Translations under genes and position numbers: made by a program
Origin: Polyangium mundeleinium
GTDB taxonomy: Bacteria > Myxococcota_A > Polyangia > Polyangiales > Polyangiaceae
DNA length: 64,000 bases
NCBI RefSeq assembly: GCF_028369105.1
Contig: NZ_JAQNDO010000001.1
Location: 11,006,501 to 11,070,500, forward strand
Direction: 5' to 3'
Notes under the pieces: model-generated
What the model saw: only the letters and a program-made list of their open reading frames with translations
What the model was told of the DNA's origin: nothing
The model's database searches: none
Shown: positions 36,986-45,749 of the stretch, piece by piece
Layout of the letters: the number at the start of each line of letters is the position of its first letter
Position numbering within the stretch: the stretch's first letter is position 1

Positions 36986-38303
36986 TCACCGCATCCCGTT
37001 CATCGCAGCGGGGAGCACGTCTGTGCTCACCGGCTTTACGAGGTGGTGCTCGAAGCCCGCCTCGGCCGTGTGCCTGCGATCCTCCTCCTGGCCATACCCC
37101 GTCACCGCGAGCAGGCGCGGCGCCGCGCCCCCAGATGCTCGCGGATCCGCGCGGCGAGCTCGTAGCCGTCCATCACCGGCAGCCCGATGTCGAGCACGGC
37201 CACGTCCGGCGCGAATGACTCGAGCATCGAGAGCGCCTGCGGCCCGTCGAAGGCCACGGCCACGAGCCATCCCTGCGCGCGGATCACGTCCGCGAGCAGC
37301 GTCGCTGCTTCCTCGCATGCCCTGCGCGCCTTGCACGAACGGCTCGAAGACCCGCGCGAGCAGCTCTGCGCTCATGCCCACGCCCGTGTCGCGCACCGCG
37401 GACACGAGGGTCTCGCCATGTCGCGCGGCCGAGACCTCGACACTCCCGCCGGGCTCGGTGTACTTCGCCGCGTTCGTGAAAAGGTTGGCGAAGACCTGCG
37501 CGAGCCTGTCGGGATCCGCGTTCACGGAGAGTCCAGTCCGCGGCACGTTCATGGTCACGTGGTGGCGGCGTTCTTCGAGCAGCGGGCTCGCCATCTCGAG
37601 CGCCCGCGTGATCACCGATTCGAGCTCGGTGGGGCGCTTCGAGAGCGAAATGAGGCCACGTGCGACGCGCGAGACGTCGAGCAAATCGTCGACCCTCCGG
37701 CCGAGGTGATGCACTTGCCGCGTGATCACCTGCTCGGGTCGGCCGAGCTGTCCGCCGCGTGCATGCGGATCAGCTCGAGCGCCGTGCCCATCGGGGCGAG
37801 CGAGTTGCGCAGCTCGTGCCCGAGCATCGCCAGAAATTCGTCCTTCGCGCGATTGGCCGCCTCGGCCTAGCTGCGCAGCGCCTCCACGCGCGCCGTCGCT
37901 CGCTCGGCGTTTTGCCGCGCCAAGCGCTCACTTTCGTGAGCCTCGCGCAGGAGCGCAATCGCCGCGTTGCGTTCGTTCGTGGGCCAACGGATGAGCACGC
38001 CCATCAGGAGAAAAACGACCAGGCTCGTGACCTTTTCGATCGACCCGCCGAGCGTCGGCTCATCGTGTCGAAGGAAAACCAGCCACGCTGGAGCCGCCGA
38101 CGAGTGTGGTGAGCATTTCGGCACGGAATCCTTCATACCAGCCGCTCAGCACCACGGCGGGGAAACATCGTGATGAACGGAACGGCATTGCCGACCGCCG
38201 GCGTCAGCAATGCGCGCGCGCCGTGACCGAACCCGGCCGATAGGAGCGCCACCGCGTAACGTTTCCACGCCGCGCGTGTCGAAGGCGCCTCCGAGCGGTT
38301 CAA
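36986..38303 (-). pseudogene. Decayed DUF4118 hybrid histidine kinase / response regulator
   Basis: Pieces of one hybrid kinase in several frames. From 38303: a DUF4118-type membrane start (RYAVALLSAGFGHGARALLT, then FITMFPAVVLSGWYEGF). After a frameshift near 38040 comes VTSLVVFLLMGVLIRWPTNE. An in-frame TAG at 37867-37869 sits where a Glu codon (GAG) is expected before [20 protein letters not shown], the H-box. Another shift near 37738 leads to [20 protein letters not shown] and the ATPase N-box FANLFTNAAKYTEPGGSV. After VFEPFVQGAQ the G2 box is deleted. A receiver domain, FAPDVAVLDIGLPVMDGYE, is shifted again near 37125 before LLAVTGYGQEEDRRHT. At least four lesions mean it is dead. Confidence 0.88.
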
Positions 38304-38500
38304 TACCGTACCTCTTGGCTCCGCGATGTTCCGGCGATCGGAACGAAATAGCTACGGATCTCGCGACACCGCGATTCTGGACGAACGGCGGCGTCCTGCA
38401 AGCAGAGATTCGAGGTGGAATGGATGGAAAGGAAATCCGTTTGAGCAAAAACGGATCATGGGGAGGGACGGGACGCTCGGCGGTTCGAGCGTTCAGACGG
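38304..38500. other. Short intergenic region with two hairpins
   Basis: No gene recognised. It lies between the decayed kinase and the end of the partner-switching cluster. Apart from the two hairpins at 38435-38492, nothing was seen. Confidence 0.5.
38435..38492 (-). terminator. Double hairpin after the partner-switching cluster
   Basis: On the minus strand, ACGCTCG-N6-CGAGCGT (38473-38492) begins 8 bp after the last stop codon. A second hairpin ATCCGTTT-N6-AAACGGAT (38435-38456) is followed by TTCCTTTCC. The T-tract is weak, so factor dependence is possible. Confidence 0.55.
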
Positions 38501-38908
38501 TCAGGGCGCTTTGACGTCCTCGAAGTTCGTCCTCGCGGCAATGTGCTCCTCGCTCAAGTTGAGCAGGATGGGCAGGGTCTCGCATTGCCAATCGTCGTCA
38601 GCAATACGGCGCACGGTGACGCGGCCGGGGACGAGGTTGTAGACCGCGTCGACGATATCCATGATGACGTAGAACCCGTTCGAGTTGCAGAAGCGCATCT
38701 TGACGAAGTCCATCGTCGTCTCGGTGACGGACTGCCGGGGGAGGACCTTCGCGAGCTCCTCGAGGTACGTGTGGAGGTAGCGGTAGGGGTTGTCCACCCG
38801 GATGACGCCCTCGAACGTCAGAATCAGGTGATGATCATCGAGCTTCGCGACCGAGTGGAACACGCTCAGTCCGCCGTCCATGATTTCACCATAGGTGAGG
38901 ACCTTCAT
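38501..38908 (-). CDS. STAS-like regulator, slr1659-like
   Basis: A 135-residue protein resembling the slr1659-type regulator family, a STAS-like antagonist. LDDHHLILTFEGVIRVDNPY, TMDFVKMRFCNSNGFYVIMD and IVDAVYNLVPGRVTVRRIAD are the strand/helix repeats. Ser in NSNG occupies the place of the phosphorylated Ser in STAS anti-anti-sigma factors. The start overlaps the GHKL gene stop (ATGA). It is the last gene of the cluster. Expected role: bound by a GHKL partner, released on dephosphorylation by a SpoIIE phosphatase; the final target is unknown. Confidence 0.75.
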   Translation of the reverse strand: MKVLTYGEIMDGGLSVFHSVAKLDDHHLILTFEGVIRVDNPYRYLHTYLEELAKVLPRQSVTETTMDFVKMRFCNSNGFYVIMDIVDAVYNLVPGRVTVRRIADDDWQCETLPILLNLSEEHIAARTNFEDVKAP

Positions 38909-39411
38909 GCGAAACCTCTCATCGGGAATAGCGCTTTGACAACGAGGAACCCCTGCTCGTACTCAGCCGTGAGCTTGAACTTGCTCTCCGCGGTGAGTCG
39001 CATGAGGCCGAGGCCTCCCTTCGCCTTGTCGATACGCCGGCGATAGACCGTGTCAGCGAGGAGCTTCCGCGGGTCCTCGGCGTTGGCGATGATGGTGAAG
39101 CGATCGCGGACGGCTTTGAACTCGTCTTCCGTGGCGGGGTTCGCCACGGTGATCATGAGCTCGTCGCCGTCGATCTTCAGGTCGACGCGCAAGGCGCCGT
39201 CCCGGATCGAGCAATGCTCCATCACGTTGGTGACCAGCTCGATGACGACCACGTTCGCCTTCGAGCAGATCTGCCGCGGGTAAAACATCCCCAAAAGGTC
39301 GAAGAGAAAGTTCCCGAGCAGGCCTGCCACGTCGCCGGCCACGTGATCGAGCGGCGCGATGGAAATCGACGCTCCGACGGCCGTCTGCGTCCGGTTGCCC
39401 CCGGCGCTCAT
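38905..39411 (-). CDS. GHKL ATP-binding (RsbW/anti-sigma-like) kinase
   Basis: A 168-residue ATPase-fold protein. VVVIELVTNVMEHCSIRDG is the N-box (E, N), LMITVANPATEDEF the G1 region, and RIDKAKGGLGLMRLTAES the G2 box. The N-terminal 25 residues are not conserved-looking. By family knowledge such proteins phosphorylate a STAS Ser and switch partners. Coupled by ATGA overlaps to the SpoIIE gene before it and the STAS gene after it, so these three form a compact kinase-phosphatase-antagonist unit. Confidence 0.82.
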   Translation of the reverse strand: MSAGGNRTQTAVGASISIAPLDHVAGDVAGLLGNFLFDLLGMFYPRQICSKANVVVIELVTNVMEHCSIRDGALRVDLKIDGDELMITVANPATEDEFKAVRDRFTIIANAEDPRKLLADTVYRRRIDKAKGGLGLMRLTAESKFKLTAEYEQGFLVVKALFPMRGFA

Positions 39412-40397
39412 TTAGCGCACCTTCGCATGATGAGGAGCGTGATGTCGTCGATGTCCTCGGCCCTGAAGGACGTATAGTCGTCTACACATCTCTTCAGGAT
39501 ATCCTGGACGGGTTCTTCGCTATGCCGCGCGATGATGTCGTTGAGACGTTGCACGGTATAACCCTTTCCCTCTGCATCTAAAGCCTCGACCATACCATCC
39601 GTGTACAGCGCCAGGACGTCTCCCTGCTCGAACGGCAGCTCGAACTCACGGAACGGTTTGGTCCTCAAACCGATGTAATTGCCCACCCTGTTGAACGTTC
39701 GCTGCATCCCGTGCCGGACCAGGAGCCCATATCCGCCTCCGGAAACGTAACGGATGAACCGATCGCTGAACACAACGAAGTTCACCGTGGCATACCGCCT
39801 CACTCCGCGGAGGAAGGCATACGATGCACGGTTGACCCAATCCACGATCGCGCTCGGGCTGTCGGAACGCCGCGTCGCATTCTCAATCTGCGCCTTCAAG
39901 AAGGACATGATGAGCGCCGACGACACCCCGTGCCCCGAGATGTCGAACACGCTGACAGCGAAGCGTTCCCCGGGTAGCTGGGAAAAATCGTAGTAATCTC
40001 CTCCAACCTCCGCGAGCTGCTTGTGGTAGATGGCGATTTCCAGCTCCGCAGAGAGCGCGGACGCGTCTGGCAAAAGCGCCTGCTGGATCCCTCGGGCAAC
40101 CTCGAGGTCCTCGCTCAGGGTCCGGTGCTGAAGCTCGAGCTCGTTCTCGATGCGCGTCGCGTGCTCGAGCGTGAGCTCGTGCACCACGGACATCTCGTCG
40201 ATGTCGGCTCGGAGACGCTCGCATTGCTCGACCAAGCCCCGACACCGGGTAAGGAGCTCGAGAGCCCCACCCTCGCGCGCGAGCAAAGCCTTGCAAGCAG
40301 CGTCGTCCGATAGGAGCGCCTTGACGGCTTCGAGATCCGTCTGCTCCGACCGAGCTTCGGCCACCGGATCCGACGAGCTGTCCTTCGATGCGGTCAT
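39408..40397 (-). CDS. Cytoplasmic SpoIIE-type PP2C phosphatase
   Basis: A 329-residue soluble phosphatase. An N-terminal helical/coiled-coil region (about 20-105; TLEHATRIENELELQHRTLS) is followed by the SpoIIE domain. EDLEVARGIQQALLPDASAL, GGDYYDFSQLPGERFAVSVF, DISGHGVSSALIMSFLKAQI and VLALYTDGMVEALDAEGKGY contain the metal-binding Asp residues. DIDDITLLIMRR closes it. No membrane segment or PAS domain is seen, so the input must be the N-terminal region or a partner. The stop overlaps the GHKL gene. Confidence 0.92.
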   Translation of the reverse strand: MTASKDSSSDPVAEARSEQTDLEAVKALLSDDAACKALLAREGGALELLTRCRGLVEQCERLRADIDEMSVVHELTLEHATRIENELELQHRTLSEDLEVARGIQQALLPDASALSAELEIAIYHKQLAEVGGDYYDFSQLPGERFAVSVFDISGHGVSSALIMSFLKAQIENATRRSDSPSAIVDWVNRASYAFLRGVRRYATVNFVVFSDRFIRYVSGGGYGLLVRHGMQRTFNRVGNYIGLRTKPFREFELPFEQGDVLALYTDGMVEALDAEGKGYTVQRLNDIIARHSEEPVQDILKRCVDDYTSFRAEDIDDITLLIMRRCAK

Positions 40398-40445
40398 CGT
40401 TCGAAGAAATCCTCTAACGCAGACGCCCTACGTTCCCCTCTCCCA

Positions 40446-41363
40446 TCAGTCACAGAAGATCATCTCGAAGTTCTGGTTGAACTTCTTGAGGTTCGGGAGC
40501 GACTTGCCCTGCCACGGAATGGCCTTCGAGCCCCGGACGACAAGCTGCACGTCACCCTTCTTCCGCATGGCGATGGCGAACTTGTAGAGCACGTTGATGC
40601 CAGAGCTGTTCAGGAAGTTCAGCGTGCGCATGTCGATCGTGATCGACTTCGCATTGCCCAGGAGGACCTTCTCGAGCAGATCCTCGATCGGCTGGTATTC
40701 CTGCGGTCCGCCGAGGCGCAAGATACCCTCGAAGTAGACCGTGACCTCCGCGGGGTCGTACCAGACTCGATAGTTTCCACCTTTGATTTCCATTCTCGCC
40801 CTTTCCTTCAAGATGGGCAGCCGCGCCATCGTCCTAATGCAAGTGTTCTGCGCTGAGACCGGATCGAGCTTCCACCCCAGGCTCACGCCATAGTCGCTCA
40901 TGATGATGAGATACCCGAGCCCGGAGCCCGTCGCCTCGACGTCCTCGGCGTTGGCCTCGGCCTGGCGACGCAGAAGCTCCCCCGGATCCTCACGCGAGAG
41001 CTCGAGCAGCTTCTCCCGCAGCGGAGGGACTTCGCCGTTGGCGATGTGGTTGCTCACCAGGCACACCAGATCTTCCTTGCCAATCCCAACCGTGACGTTG
41101 ATGTCACCGCTGCGGTTGAACTTGACGGCGTTTTCCACGAGCTCGTTCAACACATAGCTCACCGCGCCGCTGACCTCCGCCCGGCTGATGAGCTTCCCGT
41201 CGTTGTCCGCATCCGGAAAGAGCTCGGCGAAGTACTCCGCCATGAAGTTCGCCGTGAGGTTGCAGAGGCTCCACCGCACCGCGAACGAATCCGGGTACAG
41301 GGTCAACGACATGTGCTCGCTGAACGAATCGTCCAGCGAATAGACGCCAATGATCTCACTCAT
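40446..41363 (-). CDS. GHKL kinase fused to a STAS-like domain (slr1658-slr1659 fusion)
   Basis: A 305-residue fusion. Residues 1-190 are an anti-sigma-like ATPase of the slr1658 type: AVSYVLNELVENAVKFNRSG (N-box), VTVGIGKEDLVCLVSNHIAN, and VEATGSGLGYLIIMSDYGVS (G2 box). Residues 192-305 are an slr1659-like domain beginning MEIKGGNYRVWYDPAEVTVY. They include TIDMRTLNFLNSSGINVLYK, with NSSG as the likely phosphosite. In relatives with separate genes these are kinase and substrate. Here one open frame joins them, with no stop or ribosome site at the junction. It is 22 bp downstream of the Cache-SpoIIE gene. Confidence 0.82.
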   Translation of the reverse strand: MSEIIGVYSLDDSFSEHMSLTLYPDSFAVRWSLCNLTANFMAEYFAELFPDADNDGKLISRAEVSGAVSYVLNELVENAVKFNRSGDINVTVGIGKEDLVCLVSNHIANGEVPPLREKLLELSREDPGELLRRQAEANAEDVEATGSGLGYLIIMSDYGVSLGWKLDPVSAQNTCIRTMARLPILKERARMEIKGGNYRVWYDPAEVTVYFEGILRLGGPQEYQPIEDLLEKVLLGNAKSITIDMRTLNFLNSSGINVLYKFAIAMRKKGDVQLVVRGSKAIPWQGKSLPNLKKFNQNFEMIFCD

Positions 41364-41385
41364 AGTGTTGCCGGTCTCCTACGCG

Positions 41386-43800
41386 TCATAGCCTCTTGAT
41401 GACCAACACGGTGATGTCATCGTAGACCTTGTTGGTTCCGATGTGGTTCATCAGGTCCTCGATGATCGCGTCCTTGATCTCCTGCGACGTCTTCTTGTGA
41501 TTCTGAGAGACGATCTCGCATAGCCGCTCGACGCCGTACTGCGCCGTGTCGGTGCGCTCCGCCTCCGTCACCCCGTCCGTGAAGAGAACGACGACGTCCT
41601 CCGACTCCAGAGCGATCTCGGTGTTGGAGAGGAAATCGGTGATGTCCTCGTCCATACCCACCGGGAGCCCGAGCCCGGTCGTGTCCACACGCTCGAGCTC
41701 GCCCGAGGACCGTACGACGATGACCTCTTCGTGCTGCCCCGTGAGCCGGAGCTTGCCGTCACTGTAGTCCATCAGCGACAGCGTGAGGTTCTTGTCCGAG
41801 CTGATGCGCTGGATGTTCTGGTAGATGACCTTGTTGACGATGCCGAGGAACCGCGTCGGATCGGTCTCATTGCTGGCGAGTAGCGTACGAACCGCCGTCT
41901 GCACCATCAGCATGAGCACGCCGCTCTCGAGGCCGTGCCCCGTTACGTCGCCGATGCCGATCTTGATGACGCCGTTGCCGCGGAGCACATCGTAATAGTC
42001 ACCGCCGACCTCGTCCGCAGGCGACATGTACCCCGCGATGTCGAGGTCCTTGATCTCCTGCAGCTCCTGCGCGGGCGGAAGCACCATGAGCTGGAGCTGC
42101 CGCGCCACGTTGAGCTCCGCGCCGAGCCGCAGGTTCTCCTGCGCGAGCTGGGCGTTGAGGCTCATGATCTCCTTGTTCGCGTCCTCGAGCTCCCCGGTCC
42201 GTGCCTTGACGAGCGCTTCGAGGTTGTTCGTATGGGCCTGGATCTCGGCGGCCATCTCGTTGAAGGCCGCCGTGAGCTGCCCGATCTCGTCCTCGCTCGT
42301 CACGTGCACGCGCACCGCGTAGTCGCCCTGGCGCATGCGCGTCGCGCCCTCCGAGAGGGCCACGAGCGTGCCGGTCATCTTCCGCGAGACGAGGAAGACG
42401 CCCGCCATGAGGACGAGGATCGAGCCGAAGGAGACGAACGCCTGGCTCGCCACGATGCTCGTCCGGCTCGCCTCGATCGCATCCTGCGCCTTGTACAAAG
42501 ACGCATAAATCTCTTTCTTCGGCACCACGAAGCCGAGCGTCCAGTTCTCCGGCGCGATCTTGCCGTCCGCCAGGGTCTGGAACGTCGTCAACTGCTTCAG
42601 CACCATGATGTGCGGCTGCCCGCCGATCTGCACATCCTCGCGGTAGTGAACCGCCACGTCGGTCGGGAGCGCGATCGCCGCGACCTCAGACTCGGTGCTG
42701 TCCTTCAAGAACCGATGCAGGAGCTCGAGGCCCTGCTTGTCCGCCTTTGTCGTCAGGCCGAGCTTCTTCACGCCGGTGTCATTCACCGCGACGACGTTGC
42801 CGTTCGCCTGCGCGAGGAACGCAAAGCCCGTCTCTGCGAGCTTGACGTCCTTGATGTACGTGATGAGCGTCTCCAGCGTCAGATCAACGGCGACCGCCCC
42901 CTCGATGCCCGTCCGATCCTTCGCCCACACCGGGTGGAAGATCGTCATGATCAGGCCGCCGCCACCAGCATCCATGTACGGCGGGAAGATCGTCGCGTGG
43001 GTCTTGCGCGCCTGAACGCCGCCGGGTTCCTTGATCCACGTCTCCCAGCTCGGGATGAGGCCGGCATAGAAGAACTCGTAGAAGTTCGTCTTGTTATGGC
43101 CCGGATAGAGCTCATCGAAGACCTTGCCGAGGTCCGCGTATGGCGAAAGGCGCACGAACGGATACGCGGGCGGCCCGACCATGTAGATCTGGAGCTTCGG
43201 CGCCCCATGCCGCGTGAACGACGGCAGGATGAGGTCCAGGTACGCGGACTTGTCGATCGCCGCCTGCGCGTCGGGCAGGATCACGCCGTCCTTCTGCATG
43301 TAGCCCCAGGCCGTGATGACCGAGGGCTCCGTGGGGTCGTTCTGCAGCCAATCCCCCGCAGGCTGATCCTTACCGTCCTTGTCCTTACGCTGCGTCGGCG
43401 GGGTGAACGAGAACCGATCCTTGAAATACGGCATCGACGACAGGGTGGCGTGGATGCCACTCATGTCGCCGTCCTTGTCGACGATGGTTTGCGCTATGTC
43501 GGAGACGACCTCAAGGTCGGCGATGGCTTGCTGAAAGCTCGAGTTGACGTGCTGGCTCGTGTCGACAAGGTGGTTCGTCAGCGACTCGCGGTAGGCGATA
43601 TTGAGGCCCGCCTCGATCTCGCGGGTCGCCTCCAGGCTCAGTTTGTGGATGCCCTGACGGGCCACGAGCATGTTGAGGATCGCGCCGAGCAGAACGCTGA
43701 CGCCCGTGACCAGAAGAAACTTGGTGTTGAATTTCTTGAATCTCGCGAGCAGGCCGTTGGCCTTCGCTCCTCTGAGACTCTCACGAGCGTCTGACGACAC
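41386..43800 (-). CDS. Membrane Cache-HAMP-SpoIIE phosphatase sensor
   Basis: An 804-residue receptor. TM1 is FLLVTGVSVLLGAILNMLVA (about 28-47). A periplasmic double Cache domain (about 60-445) contains TIFPPYMDAGGGGLIMTIFH, GIEGAVAVDLTLETLITYIK and TGFAFLAQANGNVVAVND. TM2 is near 450-472. HAMP (473-525, TSEDEIGQLTAAFNEMAAEI) and a coiled coil lead to the SpoIIE domain (590-804), with EVGGDYYDVLRGNGVIKIGI, DVTGHGLESGVLMLM and VVLFTDGVTEAERTDTAQYG. It would dephosphorylate a STAS partner on sensing an extracytoplasmic ligand. AGGAGA lies about 9 nt before the ATG. A 159-bp gap precedes it, so an extra promoter is possible. Confidence 0.93.
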   Translation of the reverse strand: MSSDARESLRGAKANGLLARFKKFNTKFLLVTGVSVLLGAILNMLVARQGIHKLSLEATREIEAGLNIAYRESLTNHLVDTSQHVNSSFQQAIADLEVVSDIAQTIVDKDGDMSGIHATLSSMPYFKDRFSFTPPTQRKDKDGKDQPAGDWLQNDPTEPSVITAWGYMQKDGVILPDAQAAIDKSAYLDLILPSFTRHGAPKLQIYMVGPPAYPFVRLSPYADLGKVFDELYPGHNKTNFYEFFYAGLIPSWETWIKEPGGVQARKTHATIFPPYMDAGGGGLIMTIFHPVWAKDRTGIEGAVAVDLTLETLITYIKDVKLAETGFAFLAQANGNVVAVNDTGVKKLGLTTKADKQGLELLHRFLKDSTESEVAAIALPTDVAVHYREDVQIGGQPHIMVLKQLTTFQTLADGKIAPENWTLGFVVPKKEIYASLYKAQDAIEASRTSIVASQAFVSFGSILVLMAGVFLVSRKMTGTLVALSEGATRMRQGDYAVRVHVTSEDEIGQLTAAFNEMAAEIQAHTNNLEALVKARTGELEDANKEIMSLNAQLAQENLRLGAELNVARQLQLMVLPPAQELQEIKDLDIAGYMSPADEVGGDYYDVLRGNGVIKIGIGDVTGHGLESGVLMLMVQTAVRTLLASNETDPTRFLGIVNKVIYQNIQRISSDKNLTLSLMDYSDGKLRLTGQHEEVIVVRSSGELERVDTTGLGLPVGMDEDITDFLSNTEIALESEDVVVLFTDGVTEAERTDTAQYGVERLCEIVSQNHKKTSQEIKDAIIEDLMNHIGTNKVYDDITVLVIKRL

Positions 43801-43959
43801 GTCTACCTATCTCCTGGCAACGCCCTCGGGGGCCCCGGCAGAGGTGCCACGTTAAACGGTCTGCGTCCTGGGATCCACACGAAACATGCGCCCTTTCCCC
43901 GGCCAACGTTCGCGTCCGACGATCGACGTTTCCTTGACTCCTGTGGCTCGCCGCCGAGA

Positions 43960-45195
43960 TCAGCTGGTCCGGAACGGCTTACGTCCCGACGCAGCGATGA
44001 TGGGCCATACCGCATAGCCACGATCGCTGAGGATCGTTTCCATGTGTGCCCGCAAACCCTTTTCGACATCCGCGTGATGGGATGGATCCACGCCAGCCGC
44101 CGCGCCGAACTGCCAGGCGACGCGGATCCAGAGCTCGACGACCCGCGCGAGCTCGTTCGGGTCGGAGTTCGTGTTGCTGATGTTGATCTGGCTGATCTTG
44201 ATATCTTCGAGCCCAGCGCCCTGAAGGAGGAAACGCCCCTTCGGCCCCATGTCGAGATCCACGCCGCCCTGACGGCTCACCTGGAGGAAGCTCTTGTACC
44301 CCTGCTGAATGACCTCCTCGTTTGGATAGCCAACCACGCAGGAGAGCATCTCGTTCGTGATGTAGATACGCCCGCCGGGGCGGCATATCCGTACGAGCTC
44401 GTGGAGGATCTTCTCCGGCTGATGGAAGATCTGAAGCGATAGCCGGCAGGCCACGAAGTCGAACGAGTTGTCGGCGAGGAGGAGCGCCGCGGCGTCGCCG
44501 TATTGATACTCGATGTTCTCCAGCCCGTAATCCGATACCACCTGCCGCGCATACCGCAGGAGGGGCCTCGAATGATCGACGCCGACGAGGTACTCTGGCC
44601 GGAAGTCACGCTGGATGAAGATGTCGAAGCAGCCGAGGCCGCAGCAGATGTCGGCCACGCGCAGCCCCGGGCGCAAGCCGTGCTGCGTCAGGAGTTCCTG
44701 CTCGTGATGCCAGATGAGCTTCTCCTGCATCCGGAGGACGGTAATGAACTCGTCGTCCTCGAGCACCGGCTGGGTCGGATAGAGGGCCTTGTCATAGACC
44801 TCGATCGTGACCGCCGGATAGAGCTCGGCAATGACCTGGAACTTGCGTATGGCCCAGGGAATGACGCTGGAGAGGACGAACTTGATACGAAGGTCCGGGC
44901 GCGCATGCGCCACCCAGCGTACGAAGCGGTTCAGCTCGAGGAACGCGACGTTGTTCATGTACTTGAGCCGCTTCAAGTTCACGCACAACGTGCCTCGCGC
45001 GCTTCGAGCCGCCTGCTCGAGGGAAGCGCGAACCGAGGCCATCTCATCAGCGACGAACGGGCGCAACGTACCCGTAAGGGTAACCTCCTGCTCCTCGTTC
45101 CCCGTGAGCCTCATGTTGAGGGCCACGGGCATACATGAAGGAGGTACGCCGGAGGACGGCGTACCCGAAGACGCGGGAGCGACGGAGTTGCTCAT
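43960..45195 (-). CDS. STAS-like domain fused to SAM methyltransferase
   Basis: A 411-residue fusion. Residues about 28-145 resemble the STAS-like regulators of this cluster (EVTLTGTLRPFVADEMASVR, TLCVNLKRLKYMNNVAFLEL, LRIKFVLSSVIPWAIRKFQV). The loop has MNNVAF instead of NSSG, so no Ser phosphosite is present. Residues about 165-340 are a class I methyltransferase: GLRVADICCGLGCFDIFIQR (motif I), YLVGVDHSRPLLRYARQVVS, DNSFDFVACRLSLQIFHQPE. The acceptor is unknown. It overlaps the upstream gene by 4 nt. The methylation arm could be the output of the switch; inference. Confidence 0.85.
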   Translation of the reverse strand: MSNSVAPASSGTPSSGVPPSCMPVALNMRLTGNEEQEVTLTGTLRPFVADEMASVRASLEQAARSARGTLCVNLKRLKYMNNVAFLELNRFVRWVAHARPDLRIKFVLSSVIPWAIRKFQVIAELYPAVTIEVYDKALYPTQPVLEDDEFITVLRMQEKLIWHHEQELLTQHGLRPGLRVADICCGLGCFDIFIQRDFRPEYLVGVDHSRPLLRYARQVVSDYGLENIEYQYGDAAALLLADNSFDFVACRLSLQIFHQPEKILHELVRICRPGGRIYITNEMLSCVVGYPNEEVIQQGYKSFLQVSRQGGVDLDMGPKGRFLLQGAGLEDIKISQINISNTNSDPNELARVVELWIRVAWQFGAAAGVDPSHHADVEKGLRAHMETILSDRGYAVWPIIAASGRKPFRTS

Positions 45196-45749
45196 ACCTC
45201 CCCCATATCGTCGACCTCTGGCAGCTCGAGGAAGAGGCTCAACCGGTCCTGGCCCGGCGGCTCGGATATCGTGAGCGTACAGGTATACACGGCGGCGAGC
45301 TCGAGCAAACCAAGCATCGTATCCTCGCCGTCCGCCGGATCCTCCAGCCTGGCGCGATACCAGCTCTTGAGATCGGGCTGGTTCACGATCTGCACGGCCA
45401 TACGATAGAATACTCGATTCTGCTCGGTGACCGGGAGCGTGATCTGCAGGATCACGTGCCGGGCTCGCCTGCGGAAGATGAGCTCGATCTGCCCGTCTGC
45501 CGCGTGGTTGCGATAGATGACCTCGAGAAGCTCGTTGATGAACGTCGAAAGCAGCGTCGCATGACGCTCAGGGTCCCCCTCGTTCGCGCTCACGTAACGA
45601 GCGAGGTAGTTCGCGAGCAGATGACAGTGCCCCCACTCCCGTGCAAAGCCGCCCACTGTAAAGCGAGCCGCCATGATCATCCTGTATCGGCTCGAGGCGA
45701 ACTCGGCTTCCATGGGCGGAGCCGGTGTGATGGTCTTGACAATCGACAT
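45192..45749 (-). CDS. Degenerate GHKL/anti-sigma-like protein, first gene of the cluster
   Basis: A 185-residue protein resembling slr1658-type regulators. LSTFINELLEVIYRNHAADG matches the N-box pattern, but the G2 box is weak (DTMLGLLELAAVYTCTLTI has no GxGxG). ATP binding is therefore doubtful; it may act as a non-catalytic binder. The ATG at 45749 has GAGGT 4 nt upstream; the open frame further upstream is basic low-complexity sequence. It overlaps the STAS-methyltransferase gene (ATGA), which suggests that the two pair as binder and non-phosphorylatable STAS. Confidence 0.72.
   Translation of the reverse strand: MSIVKTITPAPPMEAEFASSRYRMIMAARFTVGGFAREWGHCHLLANYLARYVSANEGDPERHATLLSTFINELLEVIYRNHAADGQIELIFRRRARHVILQITLPVTEQNRVFYRMAVQIVNQPDLKSWYRARLEDPADGEDTMLGLLELAAVYTCTLTISEPPGQDRLSLFLELPEVDDMGEV

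Noticed and set aside
41935-43794. 619-codon open frame on the plus strand
   Set aside because: Fully antisense to the Cache-HAMP-SpoIIE gene, whose motifs are unambiguous.
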